DNA of 46,663 nucleotides from Bacteroidota bacterium (lineage in GTDB: Bacteria; Bacteroidota; Bacteroidia; Sphingobacteriales; Sphingobacteriaceae): NCBI GenBank assembly GCA_013288485.1, contig JABDBW010000010.1, positions 1 to 46,663 of the forward strand, given 5' to 3'. Below the pieces are notes generated by a model. That model saw nothing but the letters and a program-made list of their open reading frames with translations, was not told where the DNA came from and made no database searches. Within the stretch, counting starts at the first letter, position 1. Every line of letters starts with the position of its first letter. The position numbers and the translations under genes are program-made. Below, one piece after another: positions 1 through 7,986 of this stretch.

Positions 1-353
1 GGCAGTTAAAAATTTATGGCGATGCTGTAGCCGCGTTTATTAAGGACCTGAAGGCAAGCGGTAAACTGGATGATACCCTGGTAATGACCTTCTCTGAATT
101 TGGCCGCCGTGTTGAACAAAATGCCAGCAACGGCACCGACCACGGCACAGCTAACAATGTATTTATGTTTGGCGGCAAGCTAAAAAAAGCAGGCATATTT
201 AATGATGCGCCCGATTTGACCCAGCTGGATAACGGCGATTTAAAATACCAGGTTGATTTCAGGGATGTTTACGCAACGCTGCTGGATAAATGGCTCAATG
301 TAAACAACAGCCAGATATTGAATAAGAGTTTTGCAGGGCTGGATTTGGTGTAA
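1..353 (+). CDS. DUF1501 family protein, C-terminal fragment
   Basis: The gene enters from the left edge; its reading frame is open from base 3 and ends at TAA 351-353, leaving about 116 residues. The fragment has the end of a DUF1501 (sulfatase-like, alkaline-phosphatase-fold) protein: LVMTFSEFGRRVEQN followed by GTDHGTANNVFMFGG, which matches the family's conserved EFGR...GTDHG block, then a tail containing DFRDVYATLLDKWL. Family members are usually secreted through a Tat signal and are often next to DUF1800 genes, but neither can be seen here. The substrate is unknown. It converges with hisS across an inverted-repeat element. Confidence 0.85.
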   Translation, partial: QLKIYGDAVAAFIKDLKASGKLDDTLVMTFSEFGRRVEQNASNGTDHGTANNVFMFGGKLKKAGIFNDAPDLTQLDNGDLKYQVDFRDVYATLLDKWLNVNNSQILNKSFAGLDLV

Positions 354-366
354 CTCGTCTCTAGTG

Positions 367-500
367 CGTCATTGCGAGGAACGAAGCAATCTCTTCATAG
401 GACAGTCGGCAAGAGTTTACTATTTTTAGTTTAAACTCTTAATAAAATTTTTCTTGTTTGATTAGCAAGTGTAGAGATTGCTTCGTTCCTCGCAATGACG
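367..500. repeat. 134-bp element with perfect 28-bp inverted ends
   Basis: Bases 367-394 (core GCGAGGAACGAAGCAATC) and 473-500 are exact reverse complements over 28 bp. A nested inverted repeat lies inside (AAGAGTTTA 411-419 against TAAACTCTT 432-440). There is no ORF. The element fills the gap between the convergent DUF1501 and hisS genes, so it could fold as a two-way transcription stop. A 20-bp part of the arm recurs at 6408-6427, which marks it as a dispersed family, MITE- or BIME-like. Confidence 0.85.
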
Positions 501-519
501 GTTGAAAATGGAGTTTGGT

Positions 520-1899
520 CTACAAACTCGTCGTCAGCAACGCCATAATTTCTTTACCGGTCAATTTTTGCTGAATACCCGATGCCATATCTTTAAAGGT
601 GAGCAGGCCGGTTTGCATTTCGTCGCTGCCAATCAATATGGTATAAGGAACATTCTTATTATTGGCATATTCCATTTGCTTTTTGATCTTGGCGCCTGCC
701 GGGTATAACTCGGTGTTAATATTTGCATCGCGCAGCTGCTGTAATAATGGCAGGGCATACAGTTCACCATCTTTATCAAAGCAGCATATCAATACTTGTG
801 TACTTTGGTTGGCATCTTCGGGGAAAAGGCCCAGTTCTTCCATCACATCATAAATACGGTCGGCGCCAAAAGAGATGCCTGCACCTGTAAGCCCTTTCAG
901 ACCAAACATGCCTGTCAGGTCGTCGTATCTGCCGCCGCCGCCAATGCTGCCCATTTCGGCCTCGTTGGTTTTAACCTCAAATATGGCGCCCGTATAATAG
1001 TTCAGCCCGCGGGCCAGGGTAATATCCAGTTCAACGCTTCCGTTTTGCAGTTTAAAGTTATCTATATAGGTAAGTACTTCCTCTATTTCGTCGCAGCCCT
1101 TTAAACCTATTGCCGATCCGCCCAGGGCTGCGCGCAGGCTTTGCAGCTTTATTGTATTAGAACCTTCTAATAAAATAACCGGCTTTAGCTTTTCTATATC
1201 ATCTGTTGTAAACCCTTTTTCGAGCAGTTCAATTATTACACCGTCGAGACCTATTTTATCCAACTTATCAATGGCAACAGTCAGGTCAATAATATTATCG
1301 ATTTTATCTATAACTTCGGCTATTCCTGATAAAATTTTTCTATTATTAATTTTTATGCTGAAATCTTTAAATCCCAGGCTGCTTAAGGCTTCGTCGTAGA
1401 TCAATATAAATTCAGCCTCGTTTAATAACGAATCGGAACCCACCACATCGGCGTCGCATTGAAAAAATTCTCGGTAGCGGCCTTTTTGCGGCCTGTCGGC
1501 GCGCCATACGGGCTGAACCTGGAAACGCTTGAAGGGAAAAGTAATTTCGTTTTGGTGCTGGACAACGTAACGGGCGAAGGGGACGGTTAGGTCGTAGCGC
1601 AAGGCTTTTTCTGAAATATCCTGGGTAACGAGCACTGAGTTATGCGTAGTAAGTTTTTGCGGATCAACCTTTGATAAAAAATCGCCAGAGTTTAAAATTT
1701 TAAATATCAGCCTATCCCCCTCATCGCCATATTTCCCCATTAAGGTTGACAAGTTCTCCATAGCCGGCGTTTCTATTTGCTGATAGCCATACTTACGGAA
1801 AACTCCTTTAATGGTATCAAAAATAAAATTACGTTTCACCATTTCGGCAGGCGAAAAGTCGCGGGTTCCTTTAGGTACGGATGGTTTTATAGCGGCCAT
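520..1899 (-). CDS. hisS: Histidine--tRNA ligase
   Basis: Class II aminoacyl-tRNA synthetase that charges tRNA-His in the cytoplasm. The start MAAIKPSVPKGTRDF at 1899 matches the family's N-terminus. An in-frame upstream ATG at 1914 is rejected because the -7 promoter box (1904-1911) lies between it and this start. Visible are motif 1, motif 2 (VWRADRPQKGRYREFFQCD), the histidine-binding loop LARGLNYYTGAIFEV, motif 3 (GGGGRYDDL ... GISFGADR) and a C-terminal anticodon-binding domain. The length of 459 aa is normal for the longer bacterial/eukaryote-like HisRS form. It is transcribed alone. Confidence 0.97.
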   Translation of the reverse strand: MAAIKPSVPKGTRDFSPAEMVKRNFIFDTIKGVFRKYGYQQIETPAMENLSTLMGKYGDEGDRLIFKILNSGDFLSKVDPQKLTTHNSVLVTQDISEKALRYDLTVPFARYVVQHQNEITFPFKRFQVQPVWRADRPQKGRYREFFQCDADVVGSDSLLNEAEFILIYDEALSSLGFKDFSIKINNRKILSGIAEVIDKIDNIIDLTVAIDKLDKIGLDGVIIELLEKGFTTDDIEKLKPVILLEGSNTIKLQSLRAALGGSAIGLKGCDEIEEVLTYIDNFKLQNGSVELDITLARGLNYYTGAIFEVKTNEAEMGSIGGGGRYDDLTGMFGLKGLTGAGISFGADRIYDVMEELGLFPEDANQSTQVLICCFDKDGELYALPLLQQLRDANINTELYPAGAKIKKQMEYANNKNVPYTILIGSDEMQTGLLTFKDMASGIQQKLTGKEIMALLTTSL

Positions 1900-1903
1900 G
1901 TGG

Positions 1904-1911
1904 CAAATGTA
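1904..1911 (-). promoter_or_regulatory. -7 box of hisS, 4 nt from the start codon
   Basis: Minus-strand TACATTTG fits the Bacteroidota -7 consensus TAnnTTTG and is followed by CCAC and then the hisS ATG. I see no clear -33 TTTG at the usual distance. The position implies transcription starting at or next to the A of the start codon. Confidence 0.55.
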
Positions 1912-1933
1912 CAAAAAAGATTATTCCCCCTTT

Positions 1934-1956
1934 GTCATCCTGGGCATAGCGAAAAG
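1934..1956. repeat. Degenerate GTCATCCTG-type dispersed repeat
   Basis: GTCATCCTGGGCATAGCGAA resembles the GTCATCCTGAGCG-AGCGAAG word that is scattered through many bacterial genomes. It is a single degenerate copy between hisS and the VOC gene stop. Recognised by eye from general knowledge, so weakly supported. Confidence 0.35.
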
Positions 1957-1957
1957 G

Positions 1958-2323
1958 TCAAGGGTTATACTCCAGCAACTCCATCCTGATCCCAAACGGA
2001 TCATAAAAAGTAAAGCGGTTGCGGTTGGGTATAACCGGCTCCTCTATTATTTGTATGCCATTGTTCTCTAAATGCTGCCGGGCAGCAGCTAGGTCATTCA
2101 CTTCGAATGCGGTATGCCTAAAACTGCGCGCTACGGGTTGTTCAACACCAATATGCCATTCTATTCCGGCTACGGTAAACCAATATCCCGGAGTGGCGAA
2201 GACATGGTCGGGTCGTTGAATAGGTTCAAAACCCAAAACATCAACATAAAACGCCCGCGCCTCTTCCAGCTTTTCGGGTGCTACGCAGATGTTAACATGG
2301 TCGGTCCGTTTAAATTTTATCAT
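1958..2323 (-). CDS. VOC family protein (glyoxalase-like)
   Basis: A 121-aa single vicinal-oxygen-chelate domain protein: DHVNICVAPEKLEEARAFYVD opens the first beta-alpha-beta module, HTAFEVNDLAAARQHLENNG the second, and FYDPFGIRMELLEY is the typical C-terminal strand with a metal-binding Glu. The family includes glyoxalase I, fosfomycin-resistance enzymes and dioxygenases; the substrate cannot be read from the sequence. Its ATG overlaps the stop of the upstream VOC gene by four bases (ATGA, 2320-2323), so the two are surely co-transcribed and probably translationally coupled. Confidence 0.9.
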   Translation of the reverse strand: MIKFKRTDHVNICVAPEKLEEARAFYVDVLGFEPIQRPDHVFATPGYWFTVAGIEWHIGVEQPVARSFRHTAFEVNDLAAARQHLENNGIQIIEEPVIPNRNRFTFYDPFGIRMELLEYNP

Positions 2324-2703
2324 TGTTGTTCGTGTTCGGCAAAGGTGAGCACATAACCGTTATTATCTTTTATCGAAAATTCAGTGGCTCCATAGAAGGT
2401 TTTTTCAAGTCCTTTTAAAACACTTACCTTATCTTTCACGCTATCAAAAAAACCGTGTATATTTTTCAGGTTTATATACAGTAAAAGTGATCCCCCATTC
2501 CTGCGCGATATTTCGGGCAGTTCGTTAGCCAGGCTTTCATAAGTTTGAAACATCATAGTAACACCGCCGTTTACCATCATGGCCCAAACCAGGTCGTCGC
2601 CGGTTTCGGGTACCGACATGGTGGTTTTAAAACCAAGCAGTTCATAGAAAGCGATTGTTGCTTTCATATCATTAGTGAAAATATTGGGTGCTAAACTTTC
2701 CAT
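2320..2703 (-). CDS. VOC family protein (bleomycin-resistance/glyoxalase-like)
   Basis: A 127-aa VOC-superfamily protein: LAPNIFTNDMKATIAFYELLG is the first half-module, and FSIKDNNGYVLTFAEHE the closing strand with the usual D-x-x-G-x-x-x-x-F-x-E pattern. The middle (FQTYESLANELPEI) resembles PhnB/bleomycin-resistance-like members without clear catalytic assignment. It is the first gene of a two-gene operon with the 121-aa VOC protein. It is divergent from tag, with a recognisable promoter for each direction in the 60-bp gap. Function unknown beyond small-molecule binding or isomerisation. Confidence 0.88.
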   Translation of the reverse strand: MESLAPNIFTNDMKATIAFYELLGFKTTMSVPETGDDLVWAMMVNGGVTMMFQTYESLANELPEISRRNGGSLLLYINLKNIHGFFDSVKDKVSVLKGLEKTFYGATEFSIKDNNGYVLTFAEHEQQ

Positions 2704-2713
2704 GACCTTTTTA

Positions 2714-2744
2714 TTTGCAATAAAAGTAAAGATTTATACATTTA
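2714..2744 (+). promoter_or_regulatory. Promoter of tag
   Basis: TTTG (2714-2717), 19-bp spacer, TACATTTA (2737-2744): one mismatch to the Bacteroidota TTTG-N19-TAnnTTTG pattern. It predicts a 5' UTR of about 15 nt before the ATG at 2764. Confidence 0.6.
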
Positions 2745-2749
2745 ATCAA
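2721..2749 (-). promoter_or_regulatory. Promoter of the VOC gene pair
   Basis: On the minus strand TTG (2749-2747), 18-bp spacer, TACTTTTA (2728-2721), overlapping the divergent tag promoter. The start codon is at 2703. Firing in one direction may hinder the other, because the two promoters share bases. Confidence 0.5.
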
Positions 2750-2763
2750 TAATATTCTTATTT

Positions 2764-3321
2764 ATGAAAACCGAAGAAATTAAACGCTGCTCATGGGCCG
2801 GTAACGACCCGTTATACATCAAATACCACGACGAAGAATGGGGCAAGGTAACCCACGACGATAAAAAACTATTCGAATTTTTAATTCTGGAAGGCGCACA
2901 GGCGGGGTTAAGCTGGATAACTATTTTGCGCCGCCGCGAAAACTACCGTAAGGCTTTTGCTGATTTTGATGTACATAAGGTAGCCGCGTTTACTGATAAG
3001 GATGTGGAGCGGCTGATGCAGGATGCGGGCATTATACGTAACCGGCTTAAAATACTGGCGGCTATCAGCAATGCAAAGCTGTTTATTGAGGTTCAAAAAG
3101 AATTTGGCTCGTTCGATAAGTATCTGTATGGCTTTATGCCCGAGGGCAAGCCTATCATAAATTATAATAACCATTTTATAGCCAGTACGCCTATATCCGA
3201 CGCCATTAGCAAGGATATGAAAAAGCGGGGCTTTAAATTTTTTGGCACCACAATTTGTTATGCCCATATGCAGGCCACGGGGATGGTTAATGATCATGTG
3301 CCGGGGTGTTCGTTTAAATAA
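2764..3321 (+). CDS. tag: DNA-3-methyladenine glycosylase I
   Basis: Base-excision repair enzyme that removes 3-methyladenine from alkylated DNA. The 185-aa length and layout match E. coli Tag. KRCSWAGNDPLYIKYHDEEWG supplies Cys9 and His22, and NDHVPGCSFK at the end supplies His178 and Cys182, which together form the zinc snap of the family. FEFLILEGAQAGLSWITIL is the conserved base-binding segment, and the FADFDVHKVA...AGIIRNRLKI stretch the helix-hairpin-helix region. It is a single gene with its own promoter, followed by an inverted-repeat element and polA. Confidence 0.96.
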   Translation: MKTEEIKRCSWAGNDPLYIKYHDEEWGKVTHDDKKLFEFLILEGAQAGLSWITILRRRENYRKAFADFDVHKVAAFTDKDVERLMQDAGIIRNRLKILAAISNAKLFIEVQKEFGSFDKYLYGFMPEGKPIINYNNHFIASTPISDAISKDMKKRGFKFFGTTICYAHMQATGMVNDHVPGCSFK

Positions 3322-3351
3322 CTAAAGGTGGCTTTTTAAATCCTAATATCG

Positions 3352-3422
3352 AATAACGAACACTGAATTTCGAATGTTGAAGTACTTCATTATTCGGCAT
3401 TCGAAATTCAGTGTTCGTTATT
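3352..3422. repeat. Inverted repeat with perfect 25-bp arms between tag and polA
   Basis: Arms 3352-3376 and 3398-3422 are exact reverse complements; the core of the left arm is CGAACACTGAATTTCGAAT. A small palindrome, GAAGTACTTC (3379-3388), lies in the loop. It looks like a REP/BIME-type dispersed repeat. A decayed relative (GGATATCGAATGTTCGATTT) lies between thrB and thrC at about 19374-19394. It could act as a terminator or mRNA-stabilising hairpin after tag, but no T-run follows. Confidence 0.75.
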
Positions 3423-3436
3423 AATATAAATCTGGT

Positions 3437-3463
3437 GTTGTCTCGAACATAATTGTATTTTTG
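3437..3463 (+). promoter_or_regulatory. Putative polA promoter
   Basis: TATTTTTG (3456-3463) matches TAnnTTTG exactly, with GTTG (3437-3440) upstream at a somewhat short 15-bp spacing. The start codon is at 3497, giving a leader of roughly 30 nt that holds a small 5-bp hairpin (ACACC 3469-3473 against GGTGT 3480-3484). Confidence 0.5.
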
Positions 3464-3496
3464 AACTGACACCGTCAATGGTGTAATTAAAAAATT

Positions 3497-6307
3497 ATGA
3501 AGAAGTTATTTCTTTTAGATGGTATGGCCCTGATATACCGGGCGCATTTTGCTTTAAGTAAAACCCCGCGGTTCACTTCAGGCGGTTTAAATACTTCGGC
3601 GGTAATGGGTTTTACCAATACGTTGCTGGATGTATTAAAAAAAGAAAAGCCTACCCACATGGCCGTTGTTTTTGATACCCAGGCCCCAACCGAGCGCCAT
3701 ACCGATTTTGCCGATTATAAAGCCCATCGCGAATCGATGCCCGAGGACCTGTCGGCGGCGCTTCCCTATATATTTAAGCTGATAATGGGTTTTAACATCC
3801 CGGTTATTACTTCGGATGGCTACGAAGCTGATGATATTATTGGCACCCTCGCCAAAAAAGCCGAACAAAAGGGCTATAAGGTGTATTGCATGACTCCTGA
3901 TAAGGATTTCGCTCAGCTGGTATCTGATAATATATTCATTTACAAACCTGCCCGTATGGGTAATGATATGGAAATACTGGGTGTAAAAGAAGTATTGGAG
4001 AAGTGGGAAATTGACCATGTTGAACAGGTGATTGATATTTTGGGTTTATGGGGAGACGCGGTTGATAATATACCCGGCATACCCGGCATTGGCGAAAAAA
4101 CGGCTAAATCACTCATTAAACAATATGGTTCTGTAGAAGGCATTATTGCCAACAGCCATGAATTAAAAGGTAAGCTGCAGGAAAATGTAATACAATATGC
4201 CGAGCAGGGCATGTTATCAAAAAAACTGGCCACTATACTGCTAAATGTACCAGTTGAACTGGATGAGGCCGGGCTGGAAATGTGCGACCCCAACCGCGAT
4301 CTGCTGGAACCCTTATTTGCCGAACTGGAATTCAGAACATTAGGCAAGCGTGTTTTTGGCGATGATTTCAGCGTTACCGAAATGAAGTCGGTTGGTGTGC
4401 AAACCGACCTGTTTGGCGAACCCGTGGCAACCGCCCGTACCACCATGACGGTTGATATACAGGATATTGGCGAACCTGAATTTACTGGCGCGTCGAAAAA
4501 CATAAATACCGTTCCGCACCAATATTACCTGGCGGATACTAAAGAAAAAAGGGCCGAACTGATCGCCCTGCTCAAAAAACAAAAAAGTTTTTGTTTTGAT
4601 ACCGAAACTACCGGCACCGACGCCAATAATTGCGAGTTGGTAGGCTTATCATTTGCCGTTAAATCTTTCGAGGGATGGTACGTGCCTGTGCCTGTTGACC
4701 AGGAAGAAGTGCAGGCGATTGTGGATGAGTTTAAAGAAGTATTGGAAGACGCGTCTATTGGTAAAATAGGGCAGAACATTAAGTTCGATATTTTAATGCT
4801 GAAATGGTATGACGTTAACCTGCAGGGCGACCTGTTTGACACCATGATGGCCCATTATATTATTGACCCCGATACGCGACATGGAATGGATGTACTGAGC
4901 GAAAATTATTTGGGTTATAAGCCGGTTTCTATTACCGAGCTAATCGGCGCCAAAGGTAAGGGCCAGGGCAGTATGCGCGACGTTGAGATAGAGAAGATAA
5001 AGGAATACGCCGCCGAAGATGCCGACATCACCCTTCAACTAAAAGAAATATTTGAGCCAAAAATAAAAGCGGTGGGCGCAGAAGACCTGTTACATAAAAT
5101 GGAGAACCCATTGATCTATGTATTAGCAGATATTGAATATGAAGGCGTAAAAATTGACCACGATACCCTGCGCGAGTTTTCAAAAGACCTCGAAACCGAT
5201 ATAGCCAAGCTGGAAAAAACAGTTTACGAAAAAGCGGGTGTGCGCTTCAATATCGCTTCGCCAAAACAACTGGGCGAGGTGTTGTTTGAAAAACTAATGC
5301 TCGACCCCAAAGCAAAAAAAACCAAAACAGGCCAATATCAAACCGGCGAAGATGTGCTGCTATCGCTCGCGGCGAAGAGCGATATTGTGCGCGATATACT
5401 CGATTACCGCCAGCTGCAAAAACTCAAATCAACCTATGTGGATGCCCTGCCTCAAATGGTAAACCAGAAAACCGGACGCGTGCATACCAGCTATAACCAA
5501 GCGGTAGCGGCAACCGGGCGCTTAAGCTCAACTAACCCTAACCTGCAAAACATTCCTATACGTACCGAGCGCGGGCGCGAGGTGCGCAAAGCTTTTATTC
5601 CGCGTGATAAAGATCACGTTATTGTATCAGCAGACTACTCGCAAATAGAACTGCGCATTATTGCCGAAATAAGCAAGGACGCCAACATGATGGATGCCTT
5701 TGTGAAAAACATAGACATCCATACCGCCACCGCCGCAAATGTTTATGGCATAGCGGTTGAAGATGTTGACAGCAACCAGCGCCGCAATGCCAAGGCGGTA
5801 AATTTCGGCATCATTTACGGGCAGTCGGCTTTTGGCTTATCACAGAATCTTGGTATCCCGCGCAAAGAGGCGGCCGAAATTATTGAGAATTATTTCGCCC
5901 GGTTCCCCGGCATCAAACAGTACATGAGCGATACCATGAACTTCGCCCGCGAAAACGGTTATGTAACCACGCTGATGGGCCGCCGCCGTTATTTACGCGA
6001 TATTAATTCGGCCAACCAAACCGTGCGCGGCTTTGCCGAGCGAAATGCCATTAACGCGCCCATACAGGGCTCGGCGGCTGATATGATAAAGATAGCCATG
6101 ATCAATATCCACCGCGAATTTAAAGCGAAAAAACTCGATTCGCGCATGACCATGCAGGTGCATGATGAGCTGGTGTTTGATGTGCCCCACCATGAAATAG
6201 AAATTGTGAAACCCATCATTATGCACAACATGAAAAACGCCATAAAAACTACTGTACCTATTATTGTGGAGATTGGTACAGGGTTGAATTGGTTGGAGGC
6301 GCATTAA
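3497..6307 (+). CDS. polA: DNA polymerase I
   Basis: Repair and Okazaki-fragment polymerase, 936 aa, with all three domains. The N-terminal 5'-3' exonuclease has LFLLDGMALIYRAHFAL, YEADDIIGTLA, MTPDKDFAQLV and the helix-hairpin-helix DNIPGIPGIGEKTAKSL. The 3'-5' proofreading domain keeps its acidic residues: Asp368 and Glu370 in FDTETTG, NIKFDILML, and YAAEDADITLQL. The polymerase has motif A with Asp713 (SADYSQIELRIIAE), motif B (RRNAKAVNFGIIYGQS, with Phe at the ddNTP-discrimination position) and motif C His889-Asp890-Glu891. Many bacterial PolA proteins have lost proofreading residues; this one has not. It is a single-gene unit closed by a hairpin terminator. Confidence 0.98.
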   Translation: MKKLFLLDGMALIYRAHFALSKTPRFTSGGLNTSAVMGFTNTLLDVLKKEKPTHMAVVFDTQAPTERHTDFADYKAHRESMPEDLSAALPYIFKLIMGFNIPVITSDGYEADDIIGTLAKKAEQKGYKVYCMTPDKDFAQLVSDNIFIYKPARMGNDMEILGVKEVLEKWEIDHVEQVIDILGLWGDAVDNIPGIPGIGEKTAKSLIKQYGSVEGIIANSHELKGKLQENVIQYAEQGMLSKKLATILLNVPVELDEAGLEMCDPNRDLLEPLFAELEFRTLGKRVFGDDFSVTEMKSVGVQTDLFGEPVATARTTMTVDIQDIGEPEFTGASKNINTVPHQYYLADTKEKRAELIALLKKQKSFCFDTETTGTDANNCELVGLSFAVKSFEGWYVPVPVDQEEVQAIVDEFKEVLEDASIGKIGQNIKFDILMLKWYDVNLQGDLFDTMMAHYIIDPDTRHGMDVLSENYLGYKPVSITELIGAKGKGQGSMRDVEIEKIKEYAAEDADITLQLKEIFEPKIKAVGAEDLLHKMENPLIYVLADIEYEGVKIDHDTLREFSKDLETDIAKLEKTVYEKAGVRFNIASPKQLGEVLFEKLMLDPKAKKTKTGQYQTGEDVLLSLAAKSDIVRDILDYRQLQKLKSTYVDALPQMVNQKTGRVHTSYNQAVAATGRLSSTNPNLQNIPIRTERGREVRKAFIPRDKDHVIVSADYSQIELRIIAEISKDANMMDAFVKNIDIHTATAANVYGIAVEDVDSNQRRNAKAVNFGIIYGQSAFGLSQNLGIPRKEAAEIIENYFARFPGIKQYMSDTMNFARENGYVTTLMGRRRYLRDINSANQTVRGFAERNAINAPIQGSAADMIKIAMINIHREFKAKKLDSRMTMQVHDELVFDVPHHEIEIVKPIIMHNMKNAIKTTVPIIVEIGTGLNWLEAH

Positions 6308-6319
6308 GCCCCCTCTAAA

Positions 6320-6344
6320 TCTCCCCCGTTAGGGGAGACTTTTT
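6320..6344 (+). terminator. Intrinsic terminator after polA
   Basis: TCTCCCC (6320-6326), loop CGTTA, GGGGAGA (6332-6338), then CTTTTT. The surrounding CCCCCTCTAAATCTCCCCC wording is also known as a dispersed repeat in Bacteroidota, so it may be a recruited repeat. Confidence 0.7.
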
Positions 6345-6407
6345 AACTCTGCTGTCTATGTCCTCACAGATAGCATATAGTAATTAGCAAACCCCCTTTC
6401 TCCATGA

Positions 6408-6427
6408 ATTGCGAGGAACGAAGCAAT
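6408..6427. repeat. Half copy of the 367-500 repeat arm
   Basis: ATTGCGAGGAACGAAGCAAT is identical over 20 bp to the core of the 28-bp arm at 367-394. The partner arm is missing here, so this is a solo or decayed copy. Confidence 0.75.
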
Positions 6428-6444
6428 GTAGGTTTGATAGTAAG

Positions 6445-7092
6445 CTATATACCGCCAAGCAATCCCAAACCCGCTAATCCAACTCGGGTTTTTACCTTAA
6501 CTAAGAACTTATATCTGTTAAATAGGCTATCTAATGTTTTATTTCCTGTTACAATTTTTAGTTTGTCACCCCTTTTAAGACGATATTGGGCATATAGCCT
6601 CTGATTTGAAACGGGGCGATTTATATAATTAGATAAATCTTCGATAACAAGCAGAGAATCACCCACTAAATGCGCAGATGGTTTTTTATACGACTGTTTT
6701 GTCGCTGCATTTGTGTTTATTTTCTTCAGGGAGTCAAGCTCTTTTTTAAGAATTAAATTGTCCGTATTTACTTCCATAAAGTTCGCTCCGGACATCTCAA
6801 TATCAAACCAGGGATGATCCCAAAACCACAAATACAAAGCGTTAAAATGAAAATCAAAATTTACTGCTAAAGGATCGGTTGTATTGTTTTTTTTTGCCAG
6901 TGACAAATCGTAAAAATTCCAAAAATAATTATCTTTTGTCTTTTTAACCTCCCAGTCATTTTTATTAGGGCCGATGGGTTCCAGGTATCGTATTTTGCTA
7001 ATGGAAACACAAGAAGATAATGATCCTGTTATAAAGAAAGCAATGAATGCATTAAACAGCCAGCGGAAGTTTTGAATATTAAATATATTCAT
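6445..7092 (-). CDS. Unrecognised putative lipoprotein, 215 aa
   Basis: I do not recognise this family. The N-terminus is a signal segment (NAFIAFFITGSLSSC) with Cys at about residue 28 as the likely lipidation site. The mature part is rich in Trp and aromatic residues (DNYFWNFYDLSLAKK, ALYLWFWDHPWFDIEMSG), then a Lys-rich helical stretch (ILKKELDSLKKI), and a C-terminus with a hydrophobic glycine-rich end (LAGLGLLGGI). Base composition appears more AT-rich than its neighbours. It is transcribed alone, towards polA. The gene lies in an accessory-looking patch between a repeat remnant and a Uma2 gene, so it may be acquired DNA. Confidence 0.75.
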   Translation of the reverse strand: MNIFNIQNFRWLFNAFIAFFITGSLSSCVSISKIRYLEPIGPNKNDWEVKKTKDNYFWNFYDLSLAKKNNTTDPLAVNFDFHFNALYLWFWDHPWFDIEMSGANFMEVNTDNLILKKELDSLKKINTNAATKQSYKKPSAHLVGDSLLVIEDLSNYINRPVSNQRLYAQYRLKRGDKLKIVTGNKTLDSLFNRYKFLVKVKTRVGLAGLGLLGGI

Positions 7093-7215
7093 TGGGTAGT
7101 GGGTTTAGAATTTAAAAATAGCAAATATTAATTAAACAAAGCGAGACTTCCCATTGGTTGGGTTTTTAGCCTTACAAACTAAAGCATTACGATTATAGTT
7201 TAATTAGAAATAAGT

Positions 7216-7223
7216 TATATTTG
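7216..7223 (+). promoter_or_regulatory. -7 box of the Uma2 gene
   Basis: TATATTTG matches TAnnTTTG exactly, 20 nt before the ATG at 7244. The -33 region is not clear (GTTTAATT at about 7198-7205). Confidence 0.5.
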
Positions 7224-7243
7224 TAATACACGGTAATAGATAC

Positions 7244-7795
7244 ATGAACGATCAGCATAAATACAAGAGTTATATACCTGAAGTACCTTCTACAGCAGTT
7301 GAAGTTTACCGTATGCTGCCCGAGGGTACCCGTTGTGAAGTCATTTTTAATGAATTAAGTATGTCGCCATCGCCATCCCGTGAGCATCAGTTTATCCTGA
7401 TCAAACTTACTACCCTGCTGTTCCAGTTTTTAAACGACAAGCAAAAAGGAACATTGCTGACCGCGCCTTTTGATGTATATTTTGAAGATGAACAATCTGT
7501 TGTTCAACCTGATCTTTTTGTTGTATTAAAGGAAGATGAGCAGATCATTCAAAAAAATGGAGTACATGGCACACCATCCGTAATTATAGAAATTATTTCA
7601 ACCAACCGCGCTTATGACACGCAAAGAAAAAGGGCGCTGTATGAAAAGGTTGGGGTAAAGGAATATTTTATGATAGACCCTGAAAATAAAAAAACAACCT
7701 TGCTCACGCTGAATACATCAAGGGTTTATGAGCAAACCTACGAAACTGAAGGGATATTTAATTCTGAAATACTTTCTTGCAACATTTCATTTTAA
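7244..7795 (+). CDS. Uma2 family endonuclease-like protein (DUF820)
   Basis: A 183-aa member of the Uma2/DUF820 group of PD-(D/E)XK nuclease-fold proteins. The fold is visible as VIFNELSMSPSPSREHQFIL (N-terminal helix with the conserved S-P-S), LTAPFDVYFEDEQSVVQPDLFVV (the catalytic Asp of PD) and GVHGTPSVIIEIIS (the E-x-x motif), followed by YDTQRKRALYEKVGVKEYFMIDP. Uma2 proteins are abundant in cyanobacteria and scattered in Bacteroidota. Their biological role is largely unknown, and roles in mobile DNA or restriction are only proposed. It is a single gene with its own promoter. Confidence 0.9.
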   Translation: MNDQHKYKSYIPEVPSTAVEVYRMLPEGTRCEVIFNELSMSPSPSREHQFILIKLTTLLFQFLNDKQKGTLLTAPFDVYFEDEQSVVQPDLFVVLKEDEQIIQKNGVHGTPSVIIEIISTNRAYDTQRKRALYEKVGVKEYFMIDPENKKTTLLTLNTSRVYEQTYETEGIFNSEILSCNISF

Positions 7796-7986
7796 ACCGC
7801 GCCTTTCCATCTATATTAATTACAATAATGGAAATTTCAAATACCTTAAAATCCATAATAATACCGATATAGTAATTAAACGGCCTTTTTAATCAAATAT
7901 TCACACTGTTAAAAACACATTTTTTAAATTATGTGTTTGTTCATTTGGGTAAATGTTTAGTACCTTAACCACACTATATTACCTTG

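Noticed and set aside
1900-1914. In-frame ATG at 1914 as start of hisS
   Set aside because: The extension MYICH lies over the -7 box, and family similarity starts at the next Met (1899).
6308-6444. Possible coding remnant after polA
   Set aside because: The stretch is explained by a terminator and a half copy of the GCGAGGAACG repeat.
7796-7986. Possible small gene or ncRNA in the 191-bp gap before glgA
   Set aside because: Only a 14-codon frame and AT-rich sequence; no hairpin or motif that I could support.
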